A stretch of DNA of 64,000 nucleotides from Berberis thunbergii (lineage: Eukaryota > Streptophyta > Magnoliopsida > Ranunculales > Berberidaceae): assembly GCA_003290165.1 (NCBI GenBank), contig QNQO01005782.1:186001-250000 (forward strand), read 5' to 3'. Below are positions 34,686 through 45,815 of this stretch, piece by piece. Under the pieces are notes generated by a model. The model made no database searches, was not told the DNA's origin, and was given only the letters and a program-made list of their open reading frames with translations. The stretch's first letter is position 1. The number at the start of each line of letters is the position of its first letter. The position numbers were made by a program, and so were the translations under genes.

Positions 34686-36951
34686 TGTCACGCCCCGATT
34701 TTCGAGGAAAACGAAAATTCCAAAATCCACTTAGGATTATCCGTTTCCCCCAAAACTCGGGACGTGAAAATTCAATAATAACAGAAACAAATGGCAGCAA
34801 CACTAAACAACGAAAACGAATAAAAATCTAACCCGGAGAAGACTGGCATGGCTAGCTCACTAGCAGAACTCCAGTAACGCAGCTCAAAGTCTCTAAACCT
34901 GAAAGGCTAATCGGCTACATTCCAAAAGGAATGTACCCAAGAAGCAAAAGCTCACTCGGGTCAGCAATAAAGCTGGTGTGAGAAACCTTCATTCAAAAAA
35001 AAATTCAATAAATCCACACGTGACAACATTAAAATAAACCAAACAATACATAACCACACCATCAGGTAGTTCCTCAATGAGGCAATGGTGTTGTCATGCT
35101 AATAAATAAATATGCATTATTTATTACCAATAAATAAAATTTATGAGTTATCAACCTTCATAAATGCAACAACAATACAATTCATAATCATATTAGGCTA
35201 CCATTGAAATATTAACCAAACACATTTTTCTTTCTACCTTTAAGAAGACATGTAGTTCTCATTCAAGGTTCGAATGAGCTGTTAGTTTCTTCCCTCAAGG
35301 CTAACCTAGTATAAGCTAAAATAATCTATACACAATTTCATGGCATGCTCAATTCAATGGTTTAATTTAATTATTTATTTTGTTTTCTAATTCTTGGCTT
35401 CTTTTTCCACAATTGCACTCTCCTCCTGTGCCGAACACACCTCACCCAAGTGTGTCTCCCTTGCCATCGAAGCCACTCGGAGCGTACATGACCCAAGTGG
35501 GGTGCCATCTCGAGTGTCATGTCATCTCACCCGAAGTTCGATCACTGACAAGCATTCTACACGTACAACCGAACTCACATGGAACGGTGCACCGATATGC
35601 AAGCAAGTCTGCATACCCATAATAATATCACACGTATACAAGCAAGTCTGTATACAAAATTTTCATTTCTTTTCACATTTTTTTTTTCTGGAGTTGTGGA
35701 AAAAGAACATTTACCAAGTATTTTATTTGAGTCATTATTTTTCCAAATCAATTAACGTCACATCACATTCCCTTTACAAGAACCATATATACATAAAACA
35801 TTAGCAAGGTGATATTCACAACATGACAAAATCTATTTTTGCCATCTCCTTCAGAAAAGAATGAAAAACAAGTGTGTCGCAAGCACAAACATTCTTTTAA
35901 CATAGTCACATACGTGTGACAAGAAAACAAGTTCCATTACTGGCTATACCTGACTATCCTTATGGAAATCCACCTTTTCTTTTGAAAACCACCTATCATG
36001 ACCACATCTATTGATTAGACAGTGACAATCAATATAGAACATACACTGTCAACATACATATCCATACCCATACCCATACCCATTTACTGTATGACCTTTG
36101 TCCTCTTTACATTGTCCCCACACCAAGTAGTGAGATACTCCTAATGGATATGATTGGTTTGTCAGTTCCACTTACATTCAGTTATCTACTTAACAAAGAG
36201 AAATTTGTTAAAACTGGAAGTTAGAGTTGTATAACAATGAGGTTCTCTGTGCAAGTCCAAGATAGGGAAAAATCCAAACTACTACACTCCAGTAAAGTTT
36301 ATAGAGATGCCACAACAGAAATGCACATCAAAATCCAAATCCATCAAATACCATAAGCAACTCACCTAACTAATTGAATCCATTAAAATTTCAAGAAACT
36401 AAATGCACAAAGAAACAGATCCAACACATTCATTGTGAACTACTAATCCTATATGGATTGATACAAAACAAGAAAAACCCGTGGACACAATCCTCCTACA
36501 AGTAACTAAATTAACATCCCTGCATTAGGGGTTCCTTAGTCTTACACAAACCCTACCTGATCACATGCTTTTCTAATGATAATGATGACCTAGAAAACCC
36601 CGAATGCCTTGACAATTGCCTAAAGTCAATGTGAACTACAATGGGTATCCATTCATTCACTCAAATCAATTAATTAAAGTAATCAAACCCCTTCACCTTA
36701 ATCTACCAAGTTAAGGGAAAAATCAGGAAGAAAGAAAAATGAGGGTTTAATCAAAGTATATTAAACACACAACACATAACTATCAAAACCATCTCATAAA
36801 ACAAACTGAAAGGGGTAAAAGAGAGCTCACATCCATGAAAATAAAAACCCCATCGTCAAATCCTAAAAATACCTAATTCAGTCAAGAAACAAGGATTTGC
36901 AAGATACAGGGAATAAGAAACTCGCAGTAAAAGAGAAGGAATGAAGAAAAC

Positions 36952-37173
36952 TCACCTGACGAAATCACCAATGATTTGCGCACCATGCTTAATTGATGAA
37001 ATGCCAGCACAGGCACAAAGGTAACTGCTGAAAGTAAATTGATCGGGTTTGATCCCCCTAAACATCATGTATGTAAAGAGTTGAAGTCCCTCATAGCCCA
37101 TACCATACTGCACATAACCACAAATCAAAGCCGTCCAAAACACTGAATTCCTCTCAAGCATTTTATCAAACAA
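36952..37173 (-). pseudogene. Pentatricopeptide repeat protein fragment
   Basis: PPR proteins are organelle RNA-binding factors. The 73-codon frame reads FDKMLERNSVFWTALICGYV, then GYEGLQLFTYMMFRGIKPDQ and FTFSSYLCACAGISSIKHGA, i.e. about two repeats of the 35-residue PPR pattern. Plant PPR proteins have ten or more repeats, so this is a short fragment. No start or true end is visible. Confidence 0.75.
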
Positions 37174-37309
37174 TCTCTTTCAAAAGCATCCCACAATGCT
37201 GATTATTTTGTATCGATGTTTCAACCTACATGATTCTTCATTAAAAAAAAAACAACCGTAGAAAACACGAGTGAGAATATTACCATTTACTCCACAAAAA
37301 TTCAATTAA

Positions 37310-37812
37310 TCACATGAGGCAACCAACATGATGAGTTCGGGGTATTTCCTTTGTAGTTGAGGCCATTGCACAAAGAACTGGTCAGCCAGCCTTAACTTGT
37401 ATAGAAGCAAGCCGCTTAAAGAGAGCCTCCTCACTCTCGCTATACTCTCAACAAAAAAAAATGGATGACCATCTAATCCCAACTAGCTTGAAAAGGAATG
37501 CAATCATGCAAAGAGGAATACATGTCCCAGGTCCATTGCATATAGTCACTTGAGGCTTGAATTGAACCATTATCCATAGTGCATGAACGATAGCAATTAG
37601 AGTTGTCCAGATAGAGGTTAGGTACGATTGAAATACTTCTCGACTGCGATAGATTTTCACATACTGAACTTTACTCGTCTCCTCATAATTTCTCTGATCA
37701 ATCAAGGAGTTCTCCAATTCATGAGCTTTCTGAAGACTCATATTATCAGTCAGAGCTGCTACATATATTCTAGGAAAGAACCTGTCTTTTTGCAGAACAG
37801 AGATGAGATTGA
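37310..37812 (-). pseudogene. ALG14: ALG14-like gene fragment (UDP-GlcNAc transferase subunit)
   Basis: ALG14 anchors the ALG13-ALG14 enzyme that adds the second GlcNAc to dolichol-PP-GlcNAc at the ER. The fragment starts abruptly at the duplication border with LISVLQKDRFFPRIYVAALT, then DNMSLQKAHELENSL, SREVFQSYLTSIWTTLIAIV, a hydrophobic stretch, CNGPGTCIPLCMIAFLFKLV and RWSSIF. A 9-nt T run (inverse at 37453-37461) shifts the frame; the next frame gives VESIARVRRLSLSGLLLYKL and ADQFFVQWPQLQRKYP, and one further single-base shift leads to HHVGCLM and a stop at 37310-37312. The first ~80 residues, with the nucleotide-sugar glycine motif, are absent. Intronless over this range. Confidence 0.85.
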
Positions 37813-38159
37813 ATAGAATTGAAAAAAGTGTTTGTGAATGAAATTGAAACTGGGTGAATGAAAGTTCTTTTTTATGAATGGAAGAGAGCATGCAATGAGT
37901 TTAATTCAAGCTCTCATTGAAAGCACTAATTTGTGGATGCAAATTTCCGTCGGATCACGTGCTGATCACATGGAGCAATCTGCATAAGAAAAGATCGCGT
38001 GTTGATCACGCGGAGTAATCTGCACAAAGTAGAAATTAACTGTTGACACCGGTGTGGTGCCTGCCACGGGGACTCCGATGCCAAAGTTAGAACAATGTTT
38101 ATAGGAAAATGAAAAATATCTCTATACTTGAAGATAAAATTGTAAGTCAGGAAAGTGTT
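37813..38159 (-). repeat. Duplicated Tat LTR end plus leader, outer copy
   Basis: Outer copy of the 348-bp repeat at 34338-34685. Its right part (from 37932) belongs to the full 5' LTR. It resembles the inner copy more closely than the 3' LTR at 23785, so the duplication is younger than the insertion of the element. Confidence 0.85.
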
Positions 38160-38592
38160 ACCCCCAGAAGCTTTTGCATTTGACTATTTATAGAGGCTGA
38201 AAGTGTTAACTGCTGGCTGATGAGTGAGACACGTGGCTGATGAGCAAGACACGTGGCTGATGAGTAAGACGCGTGGCAGATTAGTAAGTTATCTACTTGC
38301 AAGTGGTTGCATCTTCTTTTAAGCAGTTGTAACTTCCATGAGTGGTTATAACTTCCCGTTTTGAGGTATCTCTTCTGCAAGCCCACGTGCTCAGCTGAGC
38401 ATGGTGGTTGACACCGAGCATTTCTCATATGCTGAGGAAATAGTGTTCTACTGATACTGAGTTTGTATTGGGCTCGGGCTCGAGCCTCCTATACTGGTAG
38501 CTTTCGTGGATAATCTTCGGATTTCTTAGGAAAAACCCAAATCTTTGGGTTTTTTTATCCAATTGGGCTAAAGGTTATTTTCTGCTCCCACA
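37932..38592 (-). mobile_element. 5' LTR of Tat element
   Basis: Full-length LTR with an inverse TATAAATAG at 38184-38192. Bounded on the right by CTAGA (38593-38597). Confidence 0.85.
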
Positions 38593-40663
38593 CTAGACAA
38601 AAGGGTTTGCTGGTACTTCAAAGACATGGGCTTTAGTGGGGTTTTAAGGGAGAGGGTCGGTGAGAAGAAGATGAGTGAAGTGGGGTTGGTGGTTTTGAAG
38701 AAGATGAGTGAAGTGGTTTTGGGGTTGGTGGTTGGTGGTTTTGAAGTAGGGTTGGGGTTGGTGGTGATCTGGAGGTGGGAGTACCCTTTAGGTGGGTTAG
38801 ATAGTTTGAGGGGGTGGTGAGATTTTTTCTAGCTTGGGTTGGGCTTTAGAGAAAAATGTTTGGGTTGGGCTTTGGGGAAAATGGTCATTTAATTTTTTTT
38901 AAAATATTCGGGTCGAGCCAGTTATCTGTCGGGTTTTGAGAATGGAAACCGATAACTCAACCGATGTATTCGGGCCGGGTTGGGCTTTGGGACCAACTAA
39001 TAAAATAATAAAAAATAGGACCAGACCAGACCGAGCAGTTCGGTTCCCGGTCCGGGCCGGGTTTTCAGTCTCAAATTCCCACCCCTACTCAAAACATTAA
39101 TTTTTATTCTCCATTTAGCTATTTATTTGTCTCTAGTTGTGCTTAAAGTTAATTAAATGTCTCTATTTGTCTCGAATTCGATTATTGTTATATAATTTTT
39201 CAGAAAATCGATAAATGTGCAAAATTTGAGACAATTCCATGATAAATTTGCATTACCAGGAGCAATTGGAGAAATTATGAAATTTATAAAAAGTACGAAA
39301 TTCATGGCATTTGGGCACGTTCATGGAGACGTATGACAAATTTCAAGATAAGAACTTCAAGTGTGGAGCATGTACTCATAAGACAAATAAATCGTCAACT
39401 CAAAGCATATTCCAATGATCAAATCAAAAAAATATTTCATTGCTTTGATTTTGTCTCATCAGATCTACCTCCAATTAGGAATCCCTTGATGTATATATTT
39501 CTAATTATGGCTCCACTGATTTTATATGATATGATTTGGAGTATAATCAATGGATTTGTGAGATTTTATCCCCATTTCTAGCTTTGGATGAGAACATTAT
39601 AAATAAGCTATTAAACTCTTGGAAATGAGACATTTAGTTTTTTTATACATCATTATCTTATCTCTAGCATAGCGTAGATTAGTTTTCTTTCTTTCGTTGG
39701 AGCTTTCGTTCAAGTCAAGTTTATTACATGTAAGTTTTTAGTTTTGAATTTAATACAAGTTAATATTTTTATGCATTAATTATCTTTTAATTTAATTTTT
39801 TTATTTCCTCATCTACCATTCTAATTCCACTCTTTAGAATATTTTACCACAATGACAATGGTAGGCCAAATCTCTCATCTCAAGAAAAGGAGGTGAAACC
39901 TACTTCAGTGATTTTTTTAACACAAAAATGATAAAACTTGTATAATTTTCATTAATCCTAGATTCAACCAATGAATCAAAGTTGTGAAATCGAAAGATGG
40001 ATGACGAAGGATTATGTAAAATGAAAATAAGGACTTTGAAACAAGGATTATATTTGTTTTTCGTAGTTCTTCAATTCTTTGCAAATTATAATGATTCATT
40101 GAAAAATCACCATCGAAAGAGGGGTGGATTAGCGATGGCCAAGAAATTTCTTTTATCATCTAAAAGGGTAAGTGAAATTCTATCTTAGAAAAAAAAATTA
40201 TTTTGAGCATGGGTTTCGAATAAAAAGTTAAAGGAATTTGTGCAAGTATTAAAATTGTTTTTTTACAAAGATGTGTTAAATTAATCTCTACAAAGCTAAG
40301 AGGTGGATTCTCCAATCCTTGAGACCTTTCTTTTAATTGGTGAATTTGTTTAGTAATTTTCATCCTAAAATTTTTAATCTAAGTTTGTTTAAAAAAAAAA
40401 TAATAATAAAAAAATCATCTTTTATTCTCCAAATTTTATTTCCTTCTTCCCACTGACTCTTAATTTTATTTGATCTTCTAAAGTGTTCTAAAATTTTGAA
40501 TTTGAATCCTTTTAACTTAGTGAGTAGGACGATAACCCCTATGAACCAGTTTACTTATATTTTTTCTTAGAATTTTACTGGTAATTGATCAGAAGGGAAC
40601 AAACACAATAAAAAGGTGTTGATTTGCTTGGAATTTTGGGCGACAAGAATTTTGAACAAATCG

Positions 40664-40668
40664 GGTAT
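40664..40668. repeat. Target-site duplication GGTAT, right
   Basis: Partner of 10669-10673. Confidence 0.75.
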
Positions 40669-42119
40669 CTACATGGTTTACAGTCTACCCACCCACTCAA
40701 GTCTCTCTATCATCACGATCTTCTTCTTTCATCTCACTCATCCTACGGTTATGAAGATAAGATAATACGATTACACCAAATACTGTTAAAATTATTTTAC
40801 TTTTACAGTTACCCCAGTTATGTTTTGTGAATTCCAACACTATCCAACCCTTCCACCCTTGTGTTTTAACAATTGTTAAGTAATTGGAATTCTTTGAATA
40901 GTTAGGAGAAAATAAAGTTTCATATACCACATTCCATATGAAAGACAACAACTTTGATAATTCATATTTCAAAGACAAAGAGAATTGTTTGTACCTAATT
41001 TGTCGTCACCGTGCTAAATGTGTGAAAACATCAACACATGAGGAACGGTCTAATGCACAACACGTGAGGGAAGTTATACATGCTCGGCACATGTAACGAC
41101 AAAGGAGTTTTGCCTTGTAGACTTAAGTTTTGGAGCAAAAGTTGCATCACGTGTTGTTCCATTTCCTTTTTCTCCGAGCAAATACAAATTAAAGGGAAAA
41201 CAGCTAAGGGGGAATGGGTTTAGCACCTATGATGAACGGAAAAAAGAATGACCGATAGAGAAATGAGACCAATGAAAAGTGAGGAAAGTGGAACACTCAA
41301 CAGAAAAGCCAACCAACAAGAGACAAACACGAAGGCATCTTCGATCCAAGAATCCGGTCAACTATGTCGAATATCGACCGGAAATGTCTTACGGGAGAAT
41401 CCAATGAGAATTGGCCAATGCAACCATGACATGTAGGATCGGGACAAATAGAGGGATTCCGTAAAAAAAAGGTAGGAATGGTGCTATAATGTACAGTTCT
41501 GTCAAAAGAAATGGACTGAAGGCAAAAATAGACTAGTCGACAATTGCAATACTCCACAGCGTATGATGTTTTACAAGAACTGTTGTCAGGTCATTAAATG
41601 CAAGATATGGACAAGTAGGTAGGTCATTTTGTTGAAAAAAACATACATACATACATACATACATACATACATACATACATAACACTACTAAATCTTCTTT
41701 GTTCCATCGCCTACTAAGTCTCATGGAGTTCCGTCGGGGTTCAAAGCAGCGAAAGCAATGTGAGTCCACTAGCCAATTATTTCAACAACAAACTAGCTTT
41801 AAAGATTGCACATGTAGAAAAATATAATTGTATCAAAATGTCCAATATGAGTTCACATGGAACGAGTTTTCCAAATAAATCACTTAATAGCCTACATTAA
41901 GAGCACTTGAGATGATTTTAGGCATGACGTATTCCCTTTGGATATATAATCATTCAATTTCTGAAAATTTAGCTAATGAGCGGATACATGTCAGATCTTA
42001 TCCCTTTAACTAATAAGAAGAGACATTATTTAGTCCACAATCGTACATACAGGAATTGAGTTGTAGTGCGCTTATACCACTACTAAATTCGCGATCATGT
42101 ACATGAAGTCTTTGGTTGG
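40669..42119. other. Intergenic, right flank of the Athila family 2 insertion
   Basis: 40669-40760 resembles 8119-8240 (CTAC...GTCTACC.ACCCACTCAA and a CTTTCATCTC.CTCATCC tract). The remainder shows no gene; a frame at 41248-41436 is not recognised. Confidence 0.5.
41640..41681. repeat. Tetranucleotide microsatellite (ACAT)n
   Basis: About ten uninterrupted ACAT units. Confidence 0.95.
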
Positions 42120-43324
42120 TGATGAGCACATTTTATATAATGTTTATTCCCCTGATATTTACATTAGTTAGCCTATTTAATTAGTTAATTTATTTTATTA
42201 TCATATTTATTTTATGTTTTGATATAATTTGACTAATTCGTGTATTTTTACGTACTTCTGGAGCACTAAAGCTAGATCAAGGAAAATTGGTATATTTTAG
42301 GAAAGAAATAAGATTTTAATGATGGTCTTTATTGAGCAATCAACTTCTAAAATTTGTATATAAGATATCAATACGAAGGCAACAAGATAAGCTACACATA
42401 AGAAAAAGGATGACTCGATTCCAAGTTATAAGGAAAATTATATTGTCATATTAGTGTGTCTGTTTGGGAGTTGTCTACAAAATAGGAAAAGCATGATTTT
42501 TATCAAATTTTTGTTTCCAAAAATATTTGGCTGACTATTTCATGGTTTAGAAATTTTGGTATAATCCTAATAGGTTTAGGAGTTTTTAGCCTATAAATAA
42601 GACCATGCTTGAGGTAGCAAGGATCGAATCAAGTTTTGTAATGAATTCCATAGTTGAGTTGAGATGAATTTCTAGTTTCATTGTCAAGGCAAAGAATTAG
42701 GCCACAGTTTGAATATGTTCAGGTTAATAGGTTGTTCTTGTTCTGTTTTAATTGCACAACTTTCACTCCTTTTAAGATTATTATAGTAATGAAATCTTTC
42801 ATATTCTATATCATGTATGGTTGATAGTTAGGGAAGAGATTATACTAATTATAGGTCTGGATGTATATTTCAAATCCTAAATGATTCGATTATATATGCT
42901 TGGGTTAAATTATTTAACATATAATGCTTAGAAATTAGATTTTGAAAAATCGAGGAAAGTTGAATATATTTTATGATCAATGAATGCGCGACTAAAGTTA
43001 TATTTTTTTAATTGGCAATAACATGGGTTGTGTTACTAATTTTGATTTTAGAATAACTAACTGACTTAAGCATTGTATGCGAATTATTGTGGATTCCCTA
43101 ATCTTGACATATTTTTCTTATAGGTTTTTATTAAACGTTCACCAAAAATCCAAAAGTAAATGATTGTTGTTGTTTGGGTTAGATTTAGGCTAACTTTAAG
43201 TTTTGCAAAATAGTTTAGAAAAAAAGTTTTCATACGCAATCCATGGAGTTTTGACCTTGCATTCTCATTCATTTATATTATTGTTGATTCGTGCATTTGC
43301 AAGTGCATTTAAAATTTCACAACA
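42120..43324 (+). mobile_element. Probable solo LTR, gypsy type
   Basis: Starts TGATGAGCACATTTTATATA and ends near TTTCACAACA. It contains CCTATAAATAAGACC (42592-42606) as a core promoter and the long T/A-rich non-coding tail seen in large plant LTRs. No partner LTR and no convincing target duplication were found, so both the ends and the call are tentative. Confidence 0.45.
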
Positions 43325-44340
43325 GGCTGTCACACCTTAGAGTGGTGGCTGGGTGGAGGTGTTCTACTTAACCCTTATCTTTGACACGTTATGGCTTGAT
43401 CTATATCACCCTAGAGTACAATACTAGTTTCCCGTAGGTCCGATGATACGGGAGTATCTTCATTTAGGAGCATAGCGATTAATTAAGGAACATTTTCTAT
43501 TTCAATAAGTTTCCTTAATTAATTAGGATAAAGAAAGTTTCCTTTCCCAATTAGGACGAGAATTTTTTTTTCTATTTAAATTAGGTTTCCTTATTCAATT
43601 AAGACAATGAAAGTTTCCTAACTCAATTAGGAAAACTCTCCTTGCGAGACAAGGAAAGTGATATGGAAACACTTTCCCATTAGGAGTAGGTTTTTTAATT
43701 ATTTTTTGAAACCAAAAAAATTTTCCTTGTGGGACAAGGAAAGTGATATGGAAACACTTTCCTATTATGTGTAGGTTTTCTTTGTTTGGTTAAAACGAGA
43801 AATTTTCCTTGGGGGGCAAAGAAAGTGACGCCGGGCAGAATAGTGATTATTCTGCAGGCTAGTTCAACAGATAATTCACAAGGAAAATAACACAAGAGAT
43901 TCGCCCAAAAACATAGAGAAACAACTCTAATGTTCAATTAAAATTATTCAAATCAAAAGTATGTCTAAATCAACCCACAAGCTGGGCTATATAGCTAAAA
44001 TTTGACATTATTAGAATTTTACCAAACATAGGGAAATCCCAATAATCATGCTTAAATGAAATATGTAATAAAAGAAACAATCTACCAAAAATCTGAGCCA
44101 AATCGGGTTCAGAATCACTTCCTAGACAATAATTGAAATATTACTATAAAAGCAAAAAAACTACTAAATTTGTGGATTCAGAAGAAAAAATAGTGGATTT
44201 TGTCCTCGAAAAATGTGGCCACGACGTGCGCACCGCCAAGAGCTTTCTGAATTGGGGTCATATGCGCGATTCTGATACCCGTAGCCAAAGTTATGGCCAA
44301 AATACCGAAACGTACCCAAAACTGCCCCAATTCGGAAAAG
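43325..44340. other. Intergenic with a short tandem repeat
   Basis: 43639-43830 carries about 2.3 copies of an 83-bp unit (GACAAGGAAAGTGATATGGA, AACACTTTCC, TAGGTTTT). The rest is AT-rich with no gene. Confidence 0.55.
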
Positions 44341-44341
44341 A

Positions 44342-44870
44342 TCACGATTTCCTGCCATCTTTGTGCTGATCTGCCAACTCAAGATATCTCAGTGCCAACA
44401 ACATGCTATCTGGCAACTCAACATCATCTGACTCGGATCCTCCTTCATCAGTTGCCCTGAGTTGAAAAGAACTCGTCCTTGAGTTCACAATAGCTTCATT
44501 GGAATCCACAAAACAAGGACTCAGATGCTCAGGAGGAAGATCCTCTGGCATCAAGTCAGAAAACTTTGCTAGCAGTTGCTGCACCTCTGCTGGTAAATCT
44601 GAATTCACGTCTGCAACACTATTCCGACAAGGCAGCAGAGCATAGACCACGTCTCCACGCTCAATCTCATCTAAAAACCTGAACATAGAAAACATGTTAG
44701 TATTATTGGCTATCGGGGTAGGAGTTGGTCCTTCCTGACGAGGTGTCAACACAATCTTCTTCCTTTTTATGCTAAGGGAATATGTATTTTTCTGCCCATC
44801 ATGAATAACACTGCGATCATACTGTCAAGGTCTGCCTAACAATACATGACAAACATCGACACAATATCAC
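44342..44870 (-). pseudogene. Gypsy pol fragment (protease end to RT linker)
   Basis: On the minus strand: VCHVLLGRP, a stop, QYDRSVIHDGQKNTYSL, LSIKRKKIVLTPRQEGPTPT, then the frame 44752-44342 with FLDEIERGDVVYALLPC, LPAEVQQLLAKFSDLMPEDL. This is the stretch between the protease and RT of chromovirus-like Ty3/gypsy elements. No RT follows, so it is an isolated relic of a third gypsy lineage in the window. Confidence 0.7.
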
Positions 44871-44879
44871 ACCAAGCAT

Positions 44880-45180
44880 TATCAAAATATTTCCTGCCAA
44901 TCGAAATTTTTTCCTATTAAGAGTAATTTTTCCTTGTTTGGCCTATATATAGTATCTTTGAATGTAAGTTGAAGGCATCCAAGAAATTCAAGGAATCCAA
45001 GGATCCAAGAGTTCAAAGTCAAAGATGTAAACTAAGAGTACGGTCAGCGGATCTCTCAAAAGAGTTGTTTACGAGAGAGCCCCAAGAGTTTGTTCTTGAG
45101 GGAGAGCTTGTTAAGCAGCCGCCTGAAAAGTTATTCCCGAGATAATATTGTAATCTCTTTTAATTATTCAGATTAGGGGT
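44880..45180 (+). other. LTR-like promoter segment, unclassified
   Basis: A CCTATATATAG motif at 44941-44951 is followed by GA-rich sequence typical of LTR leaders. No second copy was found, so this is suggestive only. Confidence 0.3.
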
Positions 45181-45499
45181 GGGCACCCTCTAGATTGGTT
45201 CTAAATTTGGAAGAACCTTTTTCAAACTGTTTAAATTTAATGGATCTATTCCGATCCGGATTCCTTCATTTTGAACATTAGGACCGAACCTAACTTGAAT
45301 CATCTAGAATGTTCTGGTTCCTATGGTTCCAATCCACCAAACAATATTTTATTGCAATTTTTTTTTATTAAGTTCAACTTCTACGTTGATCCAAAGTTTT
45401 TCATCTACTTGTTTCCAACCTACATTACGACTATCTTCTCCTTTGTGAATCCAGTTGTATTAATGTCATTGCTCATTGGACTTAACTCTCCTTTTAAGA

Positions 45500-45748
45500 T
45501 TCAATGACATAGAGTTTGTGTTTTTTTTAAAGGTAAGTAGGGTTTTTATAGGATCCCAAAACTCATAAAGATATCGCAAGATGAGTTCAATGACATAGAG
45601 TTTGTGTTTTTTTTAAGGCAAGTAGGGTTTTTATAGGATCCCAAAACTTATAAAGATGTCGCAAGCTGGGTTTGAACCCATGACCTAGTGGTACCATCCG
45701 CCAAGCTCTAATCGTTTAGCTGTCATGTCATTGGCCATAGAGTTTGTG
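45500..45748 (-). mobile_element. SINE pair at one site, second family
   Basis: Minus orientation. The longer copy (about 45607-45731) has a B-box GGGTTCAAACC and ends in an A run (T run on +). A 21-bp direct repeat at 45500-45520 and 45586-45606, and a related repeat at about 45732-45748 (CATAGAGTTTGTG), bracket a truncated copy (45521-45585) and the longer copy. This is either two insertions at the same target or a local tandem duplication. Confidence 0.65.
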
Positions 45749-45815
45749 TTGTTGCAGGTGGCATCTTGGGCTCTTTCAAGTTAGTGGAAGGAAGGAAAAA
45801 CAAGTCCGAGACTCG

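Larger units (their letters stand above)
34686..37812 (-). other. Captured non-element DNA inside Tat, 3127 bp
   Basis: This block separates the two 348-bp copies. From right to left it holds an ALG14 fragment (37310-37812), a PPR fragment (36952-37173) and 2.26 kb (34686-36950) with no coding match. The left edge, TGTCACGCCCCGATTTTC, with the rest to about 35000, looks like the terminal part of an LTR or a gene 3' end, but I cannot classify it. No inverted termini or short target duplication is seen. Confidence 0.7.
23785..38592 (-). mobile_element. Tat-lineage retrotransposon, complete outline, decayed
   Basis: LTRs at 23785-24435 (651 bp) and 37932-38592 (661 bp) begin TGTGG and end CCCACA, with target duplication CTAGA at 23780-23784 and 38593-38597. 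Minus-strand order from the right: LTR, leader, captured DNA, duplicated LTR end and leader, gag, protease, RT, RNase H, second RNase H, integrase, repeat spacer, antisense ORF (+), polypurine tract, LTR. A second RNase H plus an antisense ORF marks the Tat lineage. The LTRs differ at many sites and the polyprotein has numerous stops, so it is old and inactive. Confidence 0.9.
23321..39087. mobile_element. hAT-like element, split by Tat insertion
   Basis: Left end TAGGGTTAGGCAGG, right end the inverse of TAGGGGTGGGAATTTGAG. Flanked by 8-bp repeats TTCAAAAC (23313-23320) and CTCAAAAC (39088-39095), one mismatch. Its own sequence is about 954 bp (23321-23784 plus 38598-39087) and shows no transposase. 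Near both ends are degenerate CCGGTTCGG/CCGAAC motifs. 38640-38770 is a short tandem repeat built on GATGAGTGAAGTGG and TTGGTGGTT. Confidence 0.75.
10674..40663 (+). mobile_element. Athila family 2 retrotransposon, decayed, multiply nested
   Basis: LTRs of about 1.59 kb are at 10674-~12265 and 23304-40663 (the latter split by later insertions). They surround an internal region with Athila-like leader (~12840-13330), gag (13771-14640), protease region (16351-17190) and integrase C-terminal part (20718-21330), all on the + strand. The TSD is GGTAT. The core RT-RNase H is missing, replaced by a Tat fragment. Frames carry many stops, so it is inactive. The 3' LTR is preceded by TGCTCGAGGACTAGCAAAA, the same motif that lies beside the polypurine tract of the complete Athila element at 49870-62853. 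Confidence 0.85.
23304..40663 (+). mobile_element. 3' LTR of Athila family 2, split by nested insertions
   Basis: LTR pieces are 23304-23320 and 39096-40663, together 1585 bp; the second contains a TATAAATAA box at 39598-39606. The pieces align continuously with the 5' LTR (GATAAGCATT.AAA, then the tract before CATTTAGCTATTT). The end is AAATCG rather than a canonical CA, followed by GGTAT. Confidence 0.8.

Noticed and set aside
34686..36950. Large capture block as an autonomous transposon
   Set aside because: No inverted termini, LTR pair, poly(A) tail or short target duplication could be found, although the left edge TGTCACGCCCC looks LTR-like.
41248..41436. 62-codon frame
   Set aside because: No recognised motif or repeat support; expected by chance at this length.
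45650..45720. Possible tRNA gene (A and B boxes)
   Set aside because: No full cloverleaf or discriminator end; an A tail and direct repeats mark it as a SINE.
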